64,000 nucleotides of DNA from Tateyamaria omphalii (GCF_001969365.1 NZ_CP019312.1:3224001-3288000); one strand, 5' to 3'. Counted from the first letter of the stretch, positions 25,202 through 34,597 are shown. Notes: generated from the letters alone by a model not told the origin. Made by a program: numbers and translations.

Positions 25202-25948
25202 TCAGATTTTCCACCCGGAATGCAGGCAGGCGATGCCCATCGACAGGTTGCGGTACTTCGCATTCTCGAACCCGGCGGCGCGGACCATGGACAGGAACGT
25301 GTCCTGATCGGGGAATTTGCGGATGCTTTCGACTAGGTACTGGTAGCTGTCGCGGTCCCCGGCGATCATCTGGCCCATGCGCGGGATCACGTTGAAGCTG
25401 TAAAGGTCATAGAGTTTTTGCATGCCGTCATTCGGCAGCTGGCTGAATTCCAGCACCATCAGGCGGCCACCGGGCTTGAGCACGCGGAACGCCTCGTTCA
25501 GTGCCTCCTGCGGACGGGTCACGTTCCGGATGCCAAAGCTGATCGTGTAGACATCAAAGGTGTTGTCGTCGAAGGGCAGGGCCATCGCGTCGCCGACCAC
25601 CCAGTCGAGGCTGTCCTGCATCGCCGCTGCCTCGGCCCGTTTGCGCCCCTCGACCAGCATCGGCTCGGTCAGGTCCAGCACGGTGGCGTGGCCATGGCCC
25701 GCGCGTTTGAGGAACTTGAACGAGATGTCGCCGGTGCCGCCCGCCACATCGAGCAGCTGTTGACCTGCGCGGGGCGCCAGCCAATCCATCATCGCTTCTT
25801 TCCAGATGCGGTGGATGCCGACACTCATCACGTCGTTCATAATGTCGTATTTGGAGGCGACCGAGCCGAACACACCCCGCACGCGCCCGGCCTTTTCGTC
25901 CTCTGGGACGGTTTCAAACCCGAAATGCGTGGTCTTGTCGTCGGTCAT
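25202..25948 (-). CDS. ubiE: Ubiquinone/menaquinone biosynthesis C-methyltransferase
   Basis: A 248-residue SAM-dependent methyltransferase that methylates the quinone ring. Seen: [36 protein letters not shown] at the N-terminus, in pieces typical of UbiE, SAM motif [16 protein letters not shown] near 64-79, and [33 protein letters not shown] near 140-172. First gene of the ubiE-ubiB pair. Divergent from mutM, with a 93-base gap. Confidence 0.97.
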   Translation of the reverse strand: MTDDKTTHFGFETVPEDEKAGRVRGVFGSVASKYDIMNDVMSVGIHRIWKEAMMDWLAPRAGQQLLDVAGGTGDISFKFLKRAGHGHATVLDLTEPMLVEGRKRAEAAAMQDSLDWVVGDAMALPFDDNTFDVYTISFGIRNVTRPQEALNEAFRVLKPGGRLMVLEFSQLPNDGMQKLYDLYSFNVIPRMGQMIAGDRDSYQYLVESIRKFPDQDTFLSMVRAAGFENAKYRNLSMGIACLHSGWKI

Positions 25949-26041
25949 GGGCGGGGGCGTCTTTCTGTTTTCTCAGGCCTTGTTATAGGCCGCTGGTGGG
26001 CATACACAACGTGACCCTTTCGTCGCAGGAGTCTGCCTTCC

Positions 26042-26893
26042 ATGCCCGAACTGCCCGAAGTTGAGACCGTCCGTCGGGGCCTTGCCCCCACGATGGAGGG
26101 CGCCGTGATTGCCCAGGCGGATGTGAACCGGCCCGATCTGCGGTGGCCGTTTCCTGCTGGTATGGCGGAGCGGTTGAGCGGGCAGCAGGTGCTGGGGCTG
26201 CGGCGGCGGTCGAAATATATCTTGGCGGATCTGGCGTCGGGCGAGACGTTGTTGATCCACCTGGGCATGTCAGGGCGGATGCTTGTCTCGGGTGATCCAC
26301 TGGGGCAGTTCGTGCATGAGCATCCGATGCCCGAAAAACATGACCATGTGGTGCTGCACATGGACAACGGGGCGCGCATCACCTTCAATGATCCGCGGCG
26401 CTTTGGGGCGATGGACTTGATGGAGACGGCGACGGCAGACCAGCACAAGCTGTTGGCGGTGCTGGGGCCGGAGCCCTTGGGCAATGCATTCAACGAAGAT
26501 CACCTGATCGCCGCCTTTGACGGCAAGAACACGCCGGTCAAATCCGCGCTGCTGGATCAGAGAATCGTCGCGGGATTGGGCAATATCTATGTCTGCGAGG
26601 CGCTTTATCGGGCGGGTATCTCGCCCACCCGCAAGGCCGGCAGAATCGCGCCGCGGCGCGTCGGTGCCCTTGTCCCGATCATCCGCGATGTTCTGGCAGA
26701 GGCGATCGAGGCAGGCGGATCAAGCTTGCGCGATTTCCGGCAAGCCGATGGAGAGCTTGGATATTTCCAGCATCGGTTCGATGTTTATGGGCGCGAAGGG
26801 GAACCTTGTCGCACGCCCGGATGTTCCAGGGACGTGGTGCGGATCGTGCAGTCGGGGCGGTCGTCTTTCTACTGCAGGTCGTGCCAATCTTGA
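26042..26893 (+). CDS. mutM: Formamidopyrimidine-DNA glycosylase
   Basis: A 283-residue bifunctional DNA glycosylase/AP lyase that removes 8-oxoguanine. Seen: [14 protein letters not shown] with catalytic Pro2 and Glu3, Lys in [11 protein letters not shown] near 60, the helix-two-turn-helix [19 protein letters not shown] near 176-194, and a C-terminal zinc finger with CRTPGC and CRSCQ. The first Cys pair is CxxxxC, as common in alphaproteobacteria. Divergent from ubiE; this gene order is common near dnaA in the group. Confidence 0.97.
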   Translation: MPELPEVETVRRGLAPTMEGAVIAQADVNRPDLRWPFPAGMAERLSGQQVLGLRRRSKYILADLASGETLLIHLGMSGRMLVSGDPLGQFVHEHPMPEKHDHVVLHMDNGARITFNDPRRFGAMDLMETATADQHKLLAVLGPEPLGNAFNEDHLIAAFDGKNTPVKSALLDQRIVAGLGNIYVCEALYRAGISPTRKAGRIAPRRVGALVPIIRDVLAEAIEAGGSSLRDFRQADGELGYFQHRFDVYGREGEPCRTPGCSRDVVRIVQSGRSSFYCRSCQS

Positions 26894-26957
26894 CTTGAAA
26901 CGCGGCGTGCCCGTGTTAACCCTGACCCCTTGAACCGCAACTGATGAAAGCGAACCC

Positions 26958-27734
26958 ATGGCCTATGAGACGATCATCGTCGACGTGGAAGACCATATTG
27001 CAAAGGTTACACTGAACCGGCCGGATGCGCTGAATGCACTGAACGATCAATTGCTGTCCGAATTGTCTGATGCCATGGCTGGCTGCCAGACCAATGACAA
27101 GGTGCGCTGCATCGTCATCATCGGGTCGGAAAAGGCGTTTGCCGCCGGTGCCGACATCGCGATGATGAAGGACAAGTCGTTTACCGAGGTATTCACCGAG
27201 GATCTGTTTGGCCCAGAGACCGACGCCATTGTGCGCGTCCGCAAGCCTGTCATCGCGGCCGTGTCCGGCTATGCGCTGGGCGGCGGGTGCGAGTTGGCGA
27301 TGATGTGTGATTTCATCATTGCGTCCGATACCGCGAAGTTCGGTCAGCCCGAGATCAACCTCGGCGTGATGGCCGGCATTGGCGGCACGCAGCGTCTGAC
27401 CCGCGCCGTGGGCAAGGCCAAGGCGATGGACATGAACCTGACGGGTCGTTTCATGGACGCCGAAGAGGCCGAGCGATCCGGCCTTGTCAGCCGCGTGGTG
27501 CCCGCCAAAAAGCTGATGGATGAGGCGATGGGAGCGGCAGAAAAAATCGCCGAGAAGTCGATGATTTCGGTCATGGCGGTGAAGGAAGCGGTGAACCGGT
27601 CCTTCGAGATGCCGCTGCGTGAGGGGCTGTTGTTCGAACGCCGCGTGTTCCATTCGCTGTTCGCGACCGAGGACCAGAAGGAAGGCATGGCCGCCTTCCT
27701 TGAAAAGCGCGAGGCGCAGTTCCGGGATCGTTAG
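26958..27734 (+). CDS. Enoyl-CoA hydratase
   Basis: A 258-residue crotonase-fold enzyme of fatty acid beta-oxidation. The two oxyanion/acid-base regions are seen: [11 protein letters not shown] near 63-73, and the catalytic glutamates in [15 protein letters not shown] (near 103-117) and [19 protein letters not shown] (near 131-149). Length matches mitochondrial-type enoyl-CoA hydratase. It follows mutM by 64 bases and overlaps the convergent cyclase gene by 4 bases. Confidence 0.94.
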   Translation: MAYETIIVDVEDHIAKVTLNRPDALNALNDQLLSELSDAMAGCQTNDKVRCIVIIGSEKAFAAGADIAMMKDKSFTEVFTEDLFGPETDAIVRVRKPVIAAVSGYALGGGCELAMMCDFIIASDTAKFGQPEINLGVMAGIGGTQRLTRAVGKAKAMDMNLTGRFMDAEEAERSGLVSRVVPAKKLMDEAMGAAEKIAEKSMISVMAVKEAVNRSFEMPLREGLLFERRVFHSLFATEDQKEGMAAFLEKREAQFRDR

Positions 27735-28918
27735 GTCAGCCCATAGCCGGACAGATCGACCGTATCGTCCAGACCGCGCAATGTGTGCGTGCCCAGCGGG
27801 GTGGCCGGTTGGGTGCAGGATTTAGTGAAATCCGATGTGCCGATGATATGTGTTTCGAGCGTACGCGTCAGCGCCTCGCATCGGCAGGCGACCGCGACAG
27901 CGAGGCCAGTGGCGGTGTAGTCGAGCCGGTCTGATGTGCCGACATTGCCATACACCACCTCACCCACATGCAGGGCCACGCCGAATGACGGGCCGTTCTG
28001 GCACTTGGCCGCGCGCGCATAGGCGTCGCGGGCAGACGACAGCGCCGCAGTGCACATCGCCTCGACCGGGCGCAGGTCGGCGTCGATGGGAAAGATGGCG
28101 AGCACCCCGTCGCCCACGAATTTCAGAACTTCACCACCGTGATCCTGCACCGCCCCCGCGACGCAATCGAAATACTGATTCACTGCCGCGAGATAATCAT
28201 CCTGCGCCAGTTCTTGAGACAGCCGTGTCGAGCCGCGCATGTCGCTGAAAAATAGAACGCAGTTGATCGTTTCGCCCATACCCCGCGCGCTTTGGCCATC
28301 CAGCACTTTCTTGCCCGCGCCGCGGCCCAGATAGGTTTCCAGCAAAACCTGCGCCAGATACATCTCGGTCGACATACGGACATGTATAAAAAGAGGTTTG
28401 ATCAGCTTCTCGATGTTTGCGATTTCGGTGGCCGAGAATCCGGTGACGCGGTTGGTGCAAATCGACAAGGCCGCCCCGACGGGATATTCGCTGTCGCTGT
28501 AATCAACTGCCTCGCGGACGAGGTGGCCCCAGGCGGCATAGTCCGTGGCACCTTCGGCAGCAAGTCGGGCAAAGACCGCAAAGCGTTCGACGTGTTTCGG
28601 GTTGGTCAGGTCGGCGCGCATGTGTTTGTCATGCCCCAGGGCCAGCCGTGCAAACGGGGTTGGTGCGCCGGTGGAAATCTCAACGATCCTGTCGCGCGGG
28701 ATGGTTGTCACGGTGATCCGGTTGCTGCGCGCCGTCCAGGTAAGGTCATAGGCGCCGATCACCGGATGCAGAATGGTGCGGCCAATGACAAAGCGGGACA
28801 GAGGTATGCCCAGTTTGATCAGCCGGTCGATCAACTGTTCCACCGTCTCTTCAAGGTCCGCCCCTTCGAGGGCGCGGTCCGTCAGCCAATTCGCAATCTT
28901 GTCAAATACGTCCGGCAT
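27731..28918 (-). CDS. Class III adenylate/guanylate cyclase domain protein
   Basis: A 395-residue protein: N-terminal domain of about 200 residues without a recognised family, then a class III cyclase domain (about 215-385). Metal-binding Asp residues are in [10 protein letters not shown] and [12 protein letters not shown]; the Lys of VLKFVGD and the Asp of RLDYT point to ATP as substrate. The usual Asn-x-x-x-Arg transition-state pair reads AVAVACR, so the Arg is present but the Asn is replaced by Ala. Activity is therefore uncertain. ATG 28918 (MPDVFDK) preferred over a start 10 codons upstream. Overlaps the hydratase gene by 4 bases. Confidence 0.87.
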   Translation of the reverse strand: MPDVFDKIANWLTDRALEGADLEETVEQLIDRLIKLGIPLSRFVIGRTILHPVIGAYDLTWTARSNRITVTTIPRDRIVEISTGAPTPFARLALGHDKHMRADLTNPKHVERFAVFARLAAEGATDYAAWGHLVREAVDYSDSEYPVGAALSICTNRVTGFSATEIANIEKLIKPLFIHVRMSTEMYLAQVLLETYLGRGAGKKVLDGQSARGMGETINCVLFFSDMRGSTRLSQELAQDDYLAAVNQYFDCVAGAVQDHGGEVLKFVGDGVLAIFPIDADLRPVEAMCTAALSSARDAYARAAKCQNGPSFGVALHVGEVVYGNVGTSDRLDYTATGLAVAVACRCEALTRTLETHIIGTSDFTKSCTQPATPLGTHTLRGLDDTVDLSGYGLT

Positions 28919-29001
28919 CCGAAAACCCTTAACCAATGCCACGATCATTGCGATTGTGGCTTAGGGCACAAGGGATTTCGGTCTGCGTGTGTTGCGGACA
29001 G

Positions 29002-29187
29002 TTAGGTCTGGTTCGCGCCTCTGAGCTGGCGAATCGTGGCGCGTATCCGTTGCCAGTCTTCCGCTTCCGTCTGATTGCCCGCTTGCGCGGCGGCGCGAGC
29101 GTGCTGGGCGGCGTGGGCTTCGGCCTTGTCGCCATGCGCGCGGTAGAGCGCACGGGCGTGCTGAACAGTGGCCATTGGTTGGGTCAT
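29002..29187 (-). CDS. Small Ala/His/Gln-rich hypothetical protein
   Basis: A 61-residue soluble, probably all-helical protein: MTQPMATVQHARALYRAHGD, then an Ala-rich helix (KAEAHAAQHARAAAQAG) and EAEDWQRIRATIRQLRGANQT. A strong ribosome site (GGAGGACGAC before the ATG) makes this short gene credible. It is upstream of and co-directional with the cyclase gene, and divergent from rpsT. Family not recognised; function unknown. Confidence 0.6.
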   Translation of the reverse strand: MTQPMATVQHARALYRAHGDKAEAHAAQHARAAAQAGNQTEAEDWQRIRATIRQLRGANQT

Positions 29188-29263
29188 GTCGTCCTCCGGT
29201 GGCAGCTGAGTGGGGGCATCATAGCACATCCGGGGCAGGTGTGCAGGATTGGCTGCGGGGCCG

Positions 29264-29292
29264 TTGACTCTGATCCGCAAACCGCCTACGTG
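29264..29292 (+). promoter_or_regulatory. Candidate rpsT promoter
   Basis: TTGACT (29264-29269), 17 bases, TACGTG (29287-29292). The -35 differs from TTGACA at one base; the -10 is weak. It ends 45 bases before the rpsT ATG. Confidence 0.45.
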
Positions 29293-29337
29293 CACGGCTT
29301 CTGAAACTACCGCACCAATAGATTGGGACGAGATAAC

Positions 29338-29601
29338 ATGGCAAATTCGCCTCAGGCCAAGAAGCGGGCCCGTCAAAACGAAAAACGCTTCCAAGTGAAC
29401 AAGGCGCGTCGCTCGCGCATCCGGACGCATCTGCGCAAGGTCGAAGAGGCAATCGCCTCGGGTGACAAGGACGCGGCAACGGCCGCATTGAAAGTCGCAC
29501 AGCCCGAGCTGATGCGCGGTGTGACCAAGGGTGTCTACCACAAGAATACGGCATCGCGGAAAATGTCCCGCCTGTCCGCGCGGGTCAAAGCGCTGGGTTA
29601 A
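29338..29601 (+). CDS. rpsT: 30S ribosomal protein S20
   Basis: An 87-residue basic three-helix protein of the small ribosomal subunit that binds 16S r[21 protein letters not shown] and the C-terminal [20 protein letters not shown] match bS20. The ATG at 29338 is the family start; five codons upstream in frame are not used. It has its own promoter candidate and a strong terminator. rpsT next to dnaA is usual in alphaproteobacteria. Confidence 0.98.
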   Translation: MANSPQAKKRARQNEKRFQVNKARRSRIRTHLRKVEEAIASGDKDAATAALKVAQPELMRGVTKGVYHKNTASRKMSRLSARVKALG

Positions 29602-29624
29602 ACCGCGCTCTCCGTGCAACACCG

Positions 29625-29656
29625 AAAGCGTCGCAATTTTGCGGCGCTTTTTTTGT
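29625..29656 (+). terminator. rpsT intrinsic terminator
   Basis: Stem AAAGCGTCGC (29625-29634) and GCGGCGCTTT (29641-29650) with one G-U pair and a 6-base loop, followed by TTTT, 24 bases after the rpsT stop. Confidence 0.9.
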
Positions 29657-29872
29657 TTTCCCTATGAAAACAAGGCATGCGCAGATTCTTTTCGGCGGAT
29701 TCCTGAGTCAAGTTTTACTTTGTCTGGACTGCCTGCTCACGAACTTGCTACCCCTATTCTGCGATTTGGAATCGCCTTGGGGGGACAGGCCAAGCACAGC
29801 GTTCGCACTGTATGCACGTGGTGGTTGGATAGGGGATGGCTTGCGTAGTCTGATCCGATTTGGAGCATGCGT

Positions 29873-29901
29873 TTCGACGCTTGTCCGACCTGTCATATAA
29901 T
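29873..29901 (+). promoter_or_regulatory. Candidate dnaA promoter
   Basis: TTCGAC (29873-29878), 17 bases, TATAAT (29896-29901), a perfect -10. It would give a leader of about 185 bases before the dnaA ATG at 30094. Confidence 0.5.
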
Positions 29902-30093
29902 TTGGTGTGCGGACGGCACGTGCGGAAAACCCGATACTTTCGGGCACGGCGCGCGCCACATCTGTAGATATCCGAACGGATCAAAACCACGCCGTTGGCA
30001 GTGGCATGGCTTTGGTCGCCCTGAGATTTGAGACGGGCTGGCGAAATGTGAATCGCCGGTGGTAAAAATGGCAGAAGGGATGGTTGGACGCGC

Positions 30094-31458
30094 ATGACAC
30101 AAGAAAAATGGGGACAGCTGAGACAACGGCTGCTCAAGACAGTAGGCCAGAACAACTATACAACATGGATCGAGCCCTTGCAGTTTCGGGGTCTGCAAGA
30201 CGGGATAGCCACCTTTGATGTGCCCACGAACTTCATGGGCAACTATGTCAGCCAGAATTTTTCGGACCTGATCCTGCACGAGCTGAAAGCCGAGGATGAC
30301 AGCATCCGCCGCCTCAGCTTTGCTGTCGCTGCCAATTCAGGTGCCCGACCGTCTGCCGTGGATGCGCCCACGGCCCAGCGCGTCATGCCCGCAGCCGGAA
30401 AATCGGCGCAGTCCGCACTGACCGCCGCCCCGCTGGACAAGCGGTTTACCTTTGACAGCTTCGTGGTCGGCAAGCCAAACGAACTGGCCCATGCCGCAGC
30501 CAAGCGCGTGGCCGAGGGTGGTCCCGTGACCTTCAACCCGCTGTTTCTGTACGGTGGCGTAGGTCTGGGCAAGACGCACCTCATGCACGCCATTGCATGG
30601 GAGTTGCAGACCCGCCGCCCGGACCTGAATGTCCTGTACCTGTCTGCCGAGCAGTTCATGTACCGCTTTGTCCAAGCGTTGCGCGACCGCAAGATGATGG
30701 ACTTCAAGGAGATGTTCCGGTCGGTCGATGTGCTGATGGTCGATGATGTGCAGTTCATCGCGGGCAAGGACAGCACGCAGGAAGAATTCTTTCACACCTT
30801 CAACGCGCTGGTAGACCAGAACAAGCAGATCATCATCAGCGCCGATCGTGCGCCGGGCGAGATCAAGGACCTGGAAGAGCGTGTGAAGTCCCGCCTGCAA
30901 TGCGGGCTGGTCGTGGATCTGCACCCGACCGACTACGAACTGCGCCTGGGCATTCTGCAGTCCAAGGTCGAGCAGCAGATGGAGACCTATCCCGACCTGC
31001 GCGTCGAGGATGGCGTGCTGGAGTTTCTGGCCCACCGCATCTCGACCAATGTGCGCGTGCTTGAGGGGGCGTTGACCCGTCTCTTCGCCTTTGCGTCTCT
31101 CGTGGGCCGCAAGATCGACATGGACCTGACGCAGGATTGTCTGGCCGACGTGCTGCGCGCGTCCGAGCGCAAGATCACGGTCGAGGAAATCCAGCGCAAG
31201 GTGTCGGAGCACTACAACATCCGCCTGAGCGACATGATCGGCCCCAAGCGTCTGCGCGCCTATGCCCGGCCCCGTCAGGTGGCGATGTATCTGGCCAAAC
31301 AGCTGACATCCCGCAGCCTGCCCGAGATCGGGCGCCGCTTTGGCGGTCGCGACCACACCACTGTCATGCACGGGGTGAAGCGGATCGAAGAGCTGAAGCA
31401 ATCCGATGGTCAGATTGCCGAGGATCTGGAGCTGCTGCGCCGGTCGCTCGAGGCCTGA
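30094..31458 (+). CDS. dnaA: Chromosomal replication initiator protein DnaA
   Basis: A 454-residue AAA+ initiator. Domain I (1-80) with WGQLRQRLLKTVGQNNYTTWI; short linker; domain III with Walker A YGGVGLGKTHLMHAIAW (near 151-167), Walker B VDVLMVDDVQFIAGKDSTQEEFFHTFN; domain IV with the DnaA-box-binding signature GRRFGGRDHTTVMHGVKRIEEL near 413-434. Complete and of normal length. Followed by a terminator and then dnaN-recF, the conserved replication block. Confidence 0.98.
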   Translation: MTQEKWGQLRQRLLKTVGQNNYTTWIEPLQFRGLQDGIATFDVPTNFMGNYVSQNFSDLILHELKAEDDSIRRLSFAVAANSGARPSAVDAPTAQRVMPAAGKSAQSALTAAPLDKRFTFDSFVVGKPNELAHAAAKRVAEGGPVTFNPLFLYGGVGLGKTHLMHAIAWELQTRRPDLNVLYLSAEQFMYRFVQALRDRKMMDFKEMFRSVDVLMVDDVQFIAGKDSTQEEFFHTFNALVDQNKQIIISADRAPGEIKDLEERVKSRLQCGLVVDLHPTDYELRLGILQSKVEQQMETYPDLRVEDGVLEFLAHRISTNVRVLEGALTRLFAFASLVGRKIDMDLTQDCLADVLRASERKITVEEIQRKVSEHYNIRLSDMIGPKRLRAYARPRQVAMYLAKQLTSRSLPEIGRRFGGRDHTTVMHGVKRIEELKQSDGQIAEDLELLRRSLEA

Positions 31459-31481
31459 ACCTGCCGCAATTGAATCACAGG

Positions 31482-31506
31482 GGGCGTCCATTGGGCGCCC
31501 TTTTTC
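31482..31506 (+). terminator. dnaA intrinsic terminator
   Basis: Stem GGGCGTCC (31482-31489), loop ATT, GGGCGCCC (31493-31500), then TTTTTC, 23 bases after the dnaA stop. Confidence 0.85.
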
Positions 31507-31550
31507 GTTTTCGGCGCCCCCTTGTCTTGACGTCGGTGCCTGCCCGCCCG

Positions 31551-31570
31551 ACAAGCAATAAAATGCTTGT
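31551..31570 (+). promoter_or_regulatory. Inverted repeat upstream of dnaN
   Basis: ACAAGCA-ATAAAA-TGCTTGT, a perfect 7-base inverted repeat 58 to 77 bases before the dnaN ATG. A possible promoter (TTGTGA, 16 bases, TAGGCT) begins inside its right arm at 31567. Operator candidate. Confidence 0.4.
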
Positions 31571-31627
31571 GAAGTGCTGTGGTTGGGCTAGGCTGCCCGT
31601 CCCGGTGCCAAGGTGGGGAGACGGACC

Positions 31628-32746
31628 ATGAAGATCAGTGTCGAACGCGGTGTGCTGCTGAAAGCGGTGAGCCAGGCCCAGTCCGTGGTCGAGCGTCGCA
31701 ACACCATTCCGATCCTCGCGAATGTGCTGATCGAAGCCGAAGGATCCGACGTGACCTTCCGCGCCACGGACCTGGACATCGAGGTGGTGGACAAGGCGCC
31801 CGCGCAAGTGGAGCGGGCGGGATCAACCACGGTGGCCGCGACCACCCTGCACGAGATTGTGCGCAAGCTGCCCGATGGCGCGCTTGTCACGCTGACCGCC
31901 GACACCGCCGCGGGGCGGTTGACGGTGGATGCAGGCCGGTCGAACTTTTCACTGGCGACGCTGCCCAAGGAAGATTTTCCGGTCATGGCGTCGTCGGAAT
32001 ACGCCTCGAACTTCTCGGTCGACGCACCGAAGCTGCGGCGGTTGTTCGACAAGTCGAAATTTGCCATCTCAACCGAAGAAACACGGTATTATCTGAACGG
32101 CGTCTACATGCACATCGCCGATGGCGATGATGGCAAGGCGCTGCGCTGTGTGGCGACCGACGGCCACCGGCTGGCCCGGATCGACAGTGATCTGCCCGAA
32201 GGGGCGGCCGACATGCCCGGCGTGATCGTGCCGCGCAAGACCGTCGGCGAGCTGCGCAAGCTGCTGGACGATGATGACATGAAGATCGCCGTGTCCGTGT
32301 CCGAAACCAAGGTGCGCTTTGCGACCCCGGACATCACGCTGACATCGAAGGTGATTGACGGGACGTTCCCCGACTACACGCGCGTGATCCCCGTCGGCAA
32401 CACCCGCAAGCTGGAAGTCGATGCCAGCGATTTTGCCAAGGCCGTGGACCGGGTCGCCACAGTGTCGTCTGAACGGTCTCGTGCGGTAAAGCTGCAATTG
32501 GACGAGGATCGGTTGATCCTTTCCGTGAATGCGCCCGACAGCGGCGCGGCCGAAGAAGAGCTGGCCGTCGCTTATGGCGACGAGCGGCTGGAGATCGGGT
32601 TCAACGCCAAGTATCTGCTTGAGATTGCAAGCCAGGTGGACCGCGAAAACGCTGTCTTTATGTTCAATTCGTCCGGCGATCCAACGCTGATGCGGGAAGG
32701 CACCGACCAATCGGCGGTCTATGTCGTCATGCCGATGCGCGTCTGA
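31628..32746 (+). CDS. dnaN: DNA polymerase III subunit beta (sliding clamp)
   Basis: A 372-residue clamp that holds polymerase III on DNA; three repeated clamp domains of about 120 residues. Seen: MKISVERGVLLKAVSQAQSVVERRNTIPILANVLI at the N-terminus in family form, ATDLDIEVVDKAPA, CVATDGHRLARIDSDLP near 172, and the C-terminal YVVMPMRV. ATG 31628 with GGGGAG upstream; the in-frame GTG 15 bases earlier is rejected. Between dnaA and recF as in many bacteria. Confidence 0.98.
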   Translation: MKISVERGVLLKAVSQAQSVVERRNTIPILANVLIEAEGSDVTFRATDLDIEVVDKAPAQVERAGSTTVAATTLHEIVRKLPDGALVTLTADTAAGRLTVDAGRSNFSLATLPKEDFPVMASSEYASNFSVDAPKLRRLFDKSKFAISTEETRYYLNGVYMHIADGDDGKALRCVATDGHRLARIDSDLPEGAADMPGVIVPRKTVGELRKLLDDDDMKIAVSVSETKVRFATPDITLTSKVIDGTFPDYTRVIPVGNTRKLEVDASDFAKAVDRVATVSSERSRAVKLQLDEDRLILSVNAPDSGAAEEELAVAYGDERLEIGFNAKYLLEIASQVDRENAVFMFNSSGDPTLMREGTDQSAVYVVMPMRV

Positions 32747-32754
32747 GATTTCGT

Positions 32755-32788
32755 GCCTCCGGCGGTGGTATTTTTGGTCAGAAGAAAC
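32755..32788 (-). repeat. Dispersed 3'-end repeat, family 1, copy D (short)
   Basis: Minus strand: TTTCTTCTGACCAAAAATAC, CACCGCC, GGAGGC. The head is identical to copy B; the second GC stem is missing. It fills the dnaN-recF gap up to the recF ribosome site. Confidence 0.65.
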
Positions 32789-32799
32789 GAGGGGCAGGG

Positions 32800-33900
32800 G
32801 TGACACTGTCCCTTTCTTCTTTGACGGCGTCTCATTTCCGCTCGCACAAGGTGGCCCGGTTGGAGGTGGACGCTCGGCCGGTTGCGATTTTTGGACCCAA
32901 TGGCGCGGGCAAGACGAACATCCTTGAGGCCGTGTCGTTGTTTTCGCCGGGGCGTGGACTGCGCCGGTCGTCAGCCGAGGACATGACGCGACGGCCCGAG
33001 GCCCTGGGCTGGAAGCTGTCTGGGGTCTTGCGGTCGCTGGAACAGGTGCATGAGGTTGAAACCTGGTCCGAGAGTGGCGCAGCCCGGCAGGTGAAGATTG
33101 ACGGTAAGGCCGCTGCACAGACCGCGCTGGGGCGCATTGCGCGGGTGTTGTGGCTTGTCCCGTCCATGGACCGGCTGTGGATCGAAGGGGCCGAGGGGCG
33201 GCGGCGGTTTCTGGACCGCATGACGCTGAGCTTTATCCCCGATCATGCGCAGGTGTCTCTGGAGTATGAAAAGGCGATGCGCGAGCGGAACCGGCTCTTG
33301 AAGGACATGGTGCGGGATGCCCATTGGTACGCCGCCCTTGAAACGCGCATGGCCGAAACCGGTGCCGCTATACATGCCAATCGATTGCGGGCTTTGACAG
33401 AGTTGGCAGAGGCGCAAGCCGGGGCGCAGACCGCATTTCCTGCCGCCGATCTGACGTTGGAACCCGGTGAGTTGGGAATGCCCGAGACGGTCGAGGATGT
33501 GCGCGATGCCTTGGCGGATAGCCGCGGCCGCGACCTGGCGGCGGGGCGGACGTTGATCGGGCCGCATCGGGCAGATTTATACGGTGTCTATGCGACAAAG
33601 GATGTTCCCGCCAAGGAGTGTTCGACGGGCGAGCAGAAGGCGTTGCTCGTCTCCTTGATCCTCGCCAATGCGCGGGCGCTTGCGCGGGATTTCGGGGCGC
33701 CGCCGCTGTTGTTGCTGGACGAGGTCGCCGCCCATCTGGATGCGGATCGGCGCGCAGCGCTTTACGACGAGATCTGCGCGCTGGGGGCGCAGGCCTGGAT
33801 GACCGGCACGGAGACGGCGCTGTTTGACAGCCTGGGCGACCGGGCACAATACATCGAAGTGCGCGAAACCGCTGGCACAAGCGACGTGCTTCAACAGTGA
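32800..33900 (+). CDS. recF: DNA replication/repair protein RecF
   Basis: A 366-residue SMC-like ATPase that loads RecA at gaps through RecFOR. Walker A is FGPNGAGKTNILEA (near residues 31-44), the ABC signature CSTGEQKALLVSLILANARAL near 271-291, and Walker B PPLLLLDEVAAHLD near 301-314. Starts with GTG at 32800 after GGGGCAGGGG. Its stop overlaps the start of the LysE-type gene (GTGA). Confidence 0.96.
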   Translation: MTLSLSSLTASHFRSHKVARLEVDARPVAIFGPNGAGKTNILEAVSLFSPGRGLRRSSAEDMTRRPEALGWKLSGVLRSLEQVHEVETWSESGAARQVKIDGKAAAQTALGRIARVLWLVPSMDRLWIEGAEGRRRFLDRMTLSFIPDHAQVSLEYEKAMRERNRLLKDMVRDAHWYAALETRMAETGAAIHANRLRALTELAEAQAGAQTAFPAADLTLEPGELGMPETVEDVRDALADSRGRDLAAGRTLIGPHRADLYGVYATKDVPAKECSTGEQKALLVSLILANARALARDFGAPPLLLLDEVAAHLDADRRAALYDEICALGAQAWMTGTETALFDSLGDRAQYIEVRETAGTSDVLQQ

Positions 33901-34517
33901 CGCTCAGCCCCTGGGACATCGCGCTTTATGCAGGCGCGCTGGCGGTGCTGTTTCTGACGCCGGGACCGGTATGGGTGGGCCTGATCGCGCGCAGCCTGTC
34001 GGGCGGGTTTCATGCCGCCTGGCCGCTGGCGCTGGGTGTGGTGGTCGGCGATGTGCTGTGGTCGCTGCTCGCCATCTTCGGGATCACGTGGATCCTGTCG
34101 GTCTATGGCGGGTTTCTTGAGACACTGAAATGGGTGGCTGCCGGTATCTTCCTGCTGATGGGCGCCCTCGTCATCCGCAGCGCGGACAAGAGCATCGGCA
34201 CCGACAACCGCCTCACCCGACCGGGCATGTGGGCGGGGTTTCTGGCGGGCCTGGCCGTGATCCTGGGCAACCCCAAGGCGATCCTGTTCTACATGGGAAT
34301 GTTGCCCGGCTTTTTCGATCTGACGCGGCTGACAGCGTGGGATGTGGCGGTGATTGTGGGATTGTCGATGGTGGTTCCGCTCGCTGGCAATCTGGTCATG
34401 GCACTGTTTATCGACCGGGCGCGGCGGCTCATGACTTCGCCCCGCAGCTTGCGGCGGATGAACCTGATTGCAGGCGGTTTGCTGATCTGCGTTGGCCTCA
34501 TCATCCCCCTGACCTGA
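33897..34517 (+). CDS. LysE family translocator
   Basis: A 206-residue membrane exporter of the LysE/RhtB superfamily. Seen: LAVLFLTPGPVWVGLIARSLSGGF near 13-36 (the TPGP motif), a WAGFLAGLAVILGNPKAILFYMGMLPGFF segment near 112-140, and hydrophobic helices to the end. It starts with GTG inside the last codons of recF (GTGA overlap), so it is translated with recF although unrelated in function. Substrate unknown. Second LysE-type exporter in the window. Confidence 0.88.
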   Translation: MTLSPWDIALYAGALAVLFLTPGPVWVGLIARSLSGGFHAAWPLALGVVVGDVLWSLLAIFGITWILSVYGGFLETLKWVAAGIFLLMGALVIRSADKSIGTDNRLTRPGMWAGFLAGLAVILGNPKAILFYMGMLPGFFDLTRLTAWDVAVIVGLSMVVPLAGNLVMALFIDRARRLMTSPRSLRRMNLIAGGLLICVGLIIPLT

Positions 34518-34537
34518 CACACAAAATCTTGTGTCAG
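34514..34537 (+). other. Inverted repeat over the LysE-type stop, upstream of gyrB
   Basis: CTGACACA (34514-34521) and TGTGTCAG (34530-34537), perfect 8-base arms with an 8-base loop. It includes the stop codon and ends 4 bases before the gyrB -35 element. No T-run follows; an operator for gyrB or a weak attenuating stem are both possible. Confidence 0.4.
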
Positions 34538-34541
34538 TTGC

Positions 34542-34570
34542 GTGACAAACCCTGTGGGAAACGGTATATT
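34542..34570 (+). promoter_or_regulatory. gyrB promoter candidate
   Basis: GTGACA (34542-34547), 17 bases, TATATT (34565-34570): one mismatch in each hexamer from the sigma-70 consensus. Start of transcription would be about 20 bases before the ATG, with AAGGGG as ribosome site. Confidence 0.65.
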
Positions 34571-34597
34571 TTGGGCAACCACTCAAGGGGCCCATAA

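Larger units (their letters stand above)
29602..30093. other. rpsT-dnaA intergenic region, no gene seen
   Basis: This 492-base gap holds the rpsT terminator at its left end and a dnaA promoter candidate at 29873-29901. The rest shows no convincing ORF. I looked for DnaA boxes (TTATCCACA and one-mismatch forms) and AT-rich unwinding repeats and saw none, so there is no sign that oriC is here. Confidence 0.6.

Noticed and set aside
29602..30093. Chromosomal origin next to dnaA
   Set aside because: No DnaA boxes, no AT-rich repeat and no ParB-like sites were seen; in alphaproteobacteria oriC is often away from dnaA.
30337..31554. A 405-codon minus-strand frame opposite dnaA
   Set aside because: Antisense shadow; no motif, and DnaA on the plus strand is complete.
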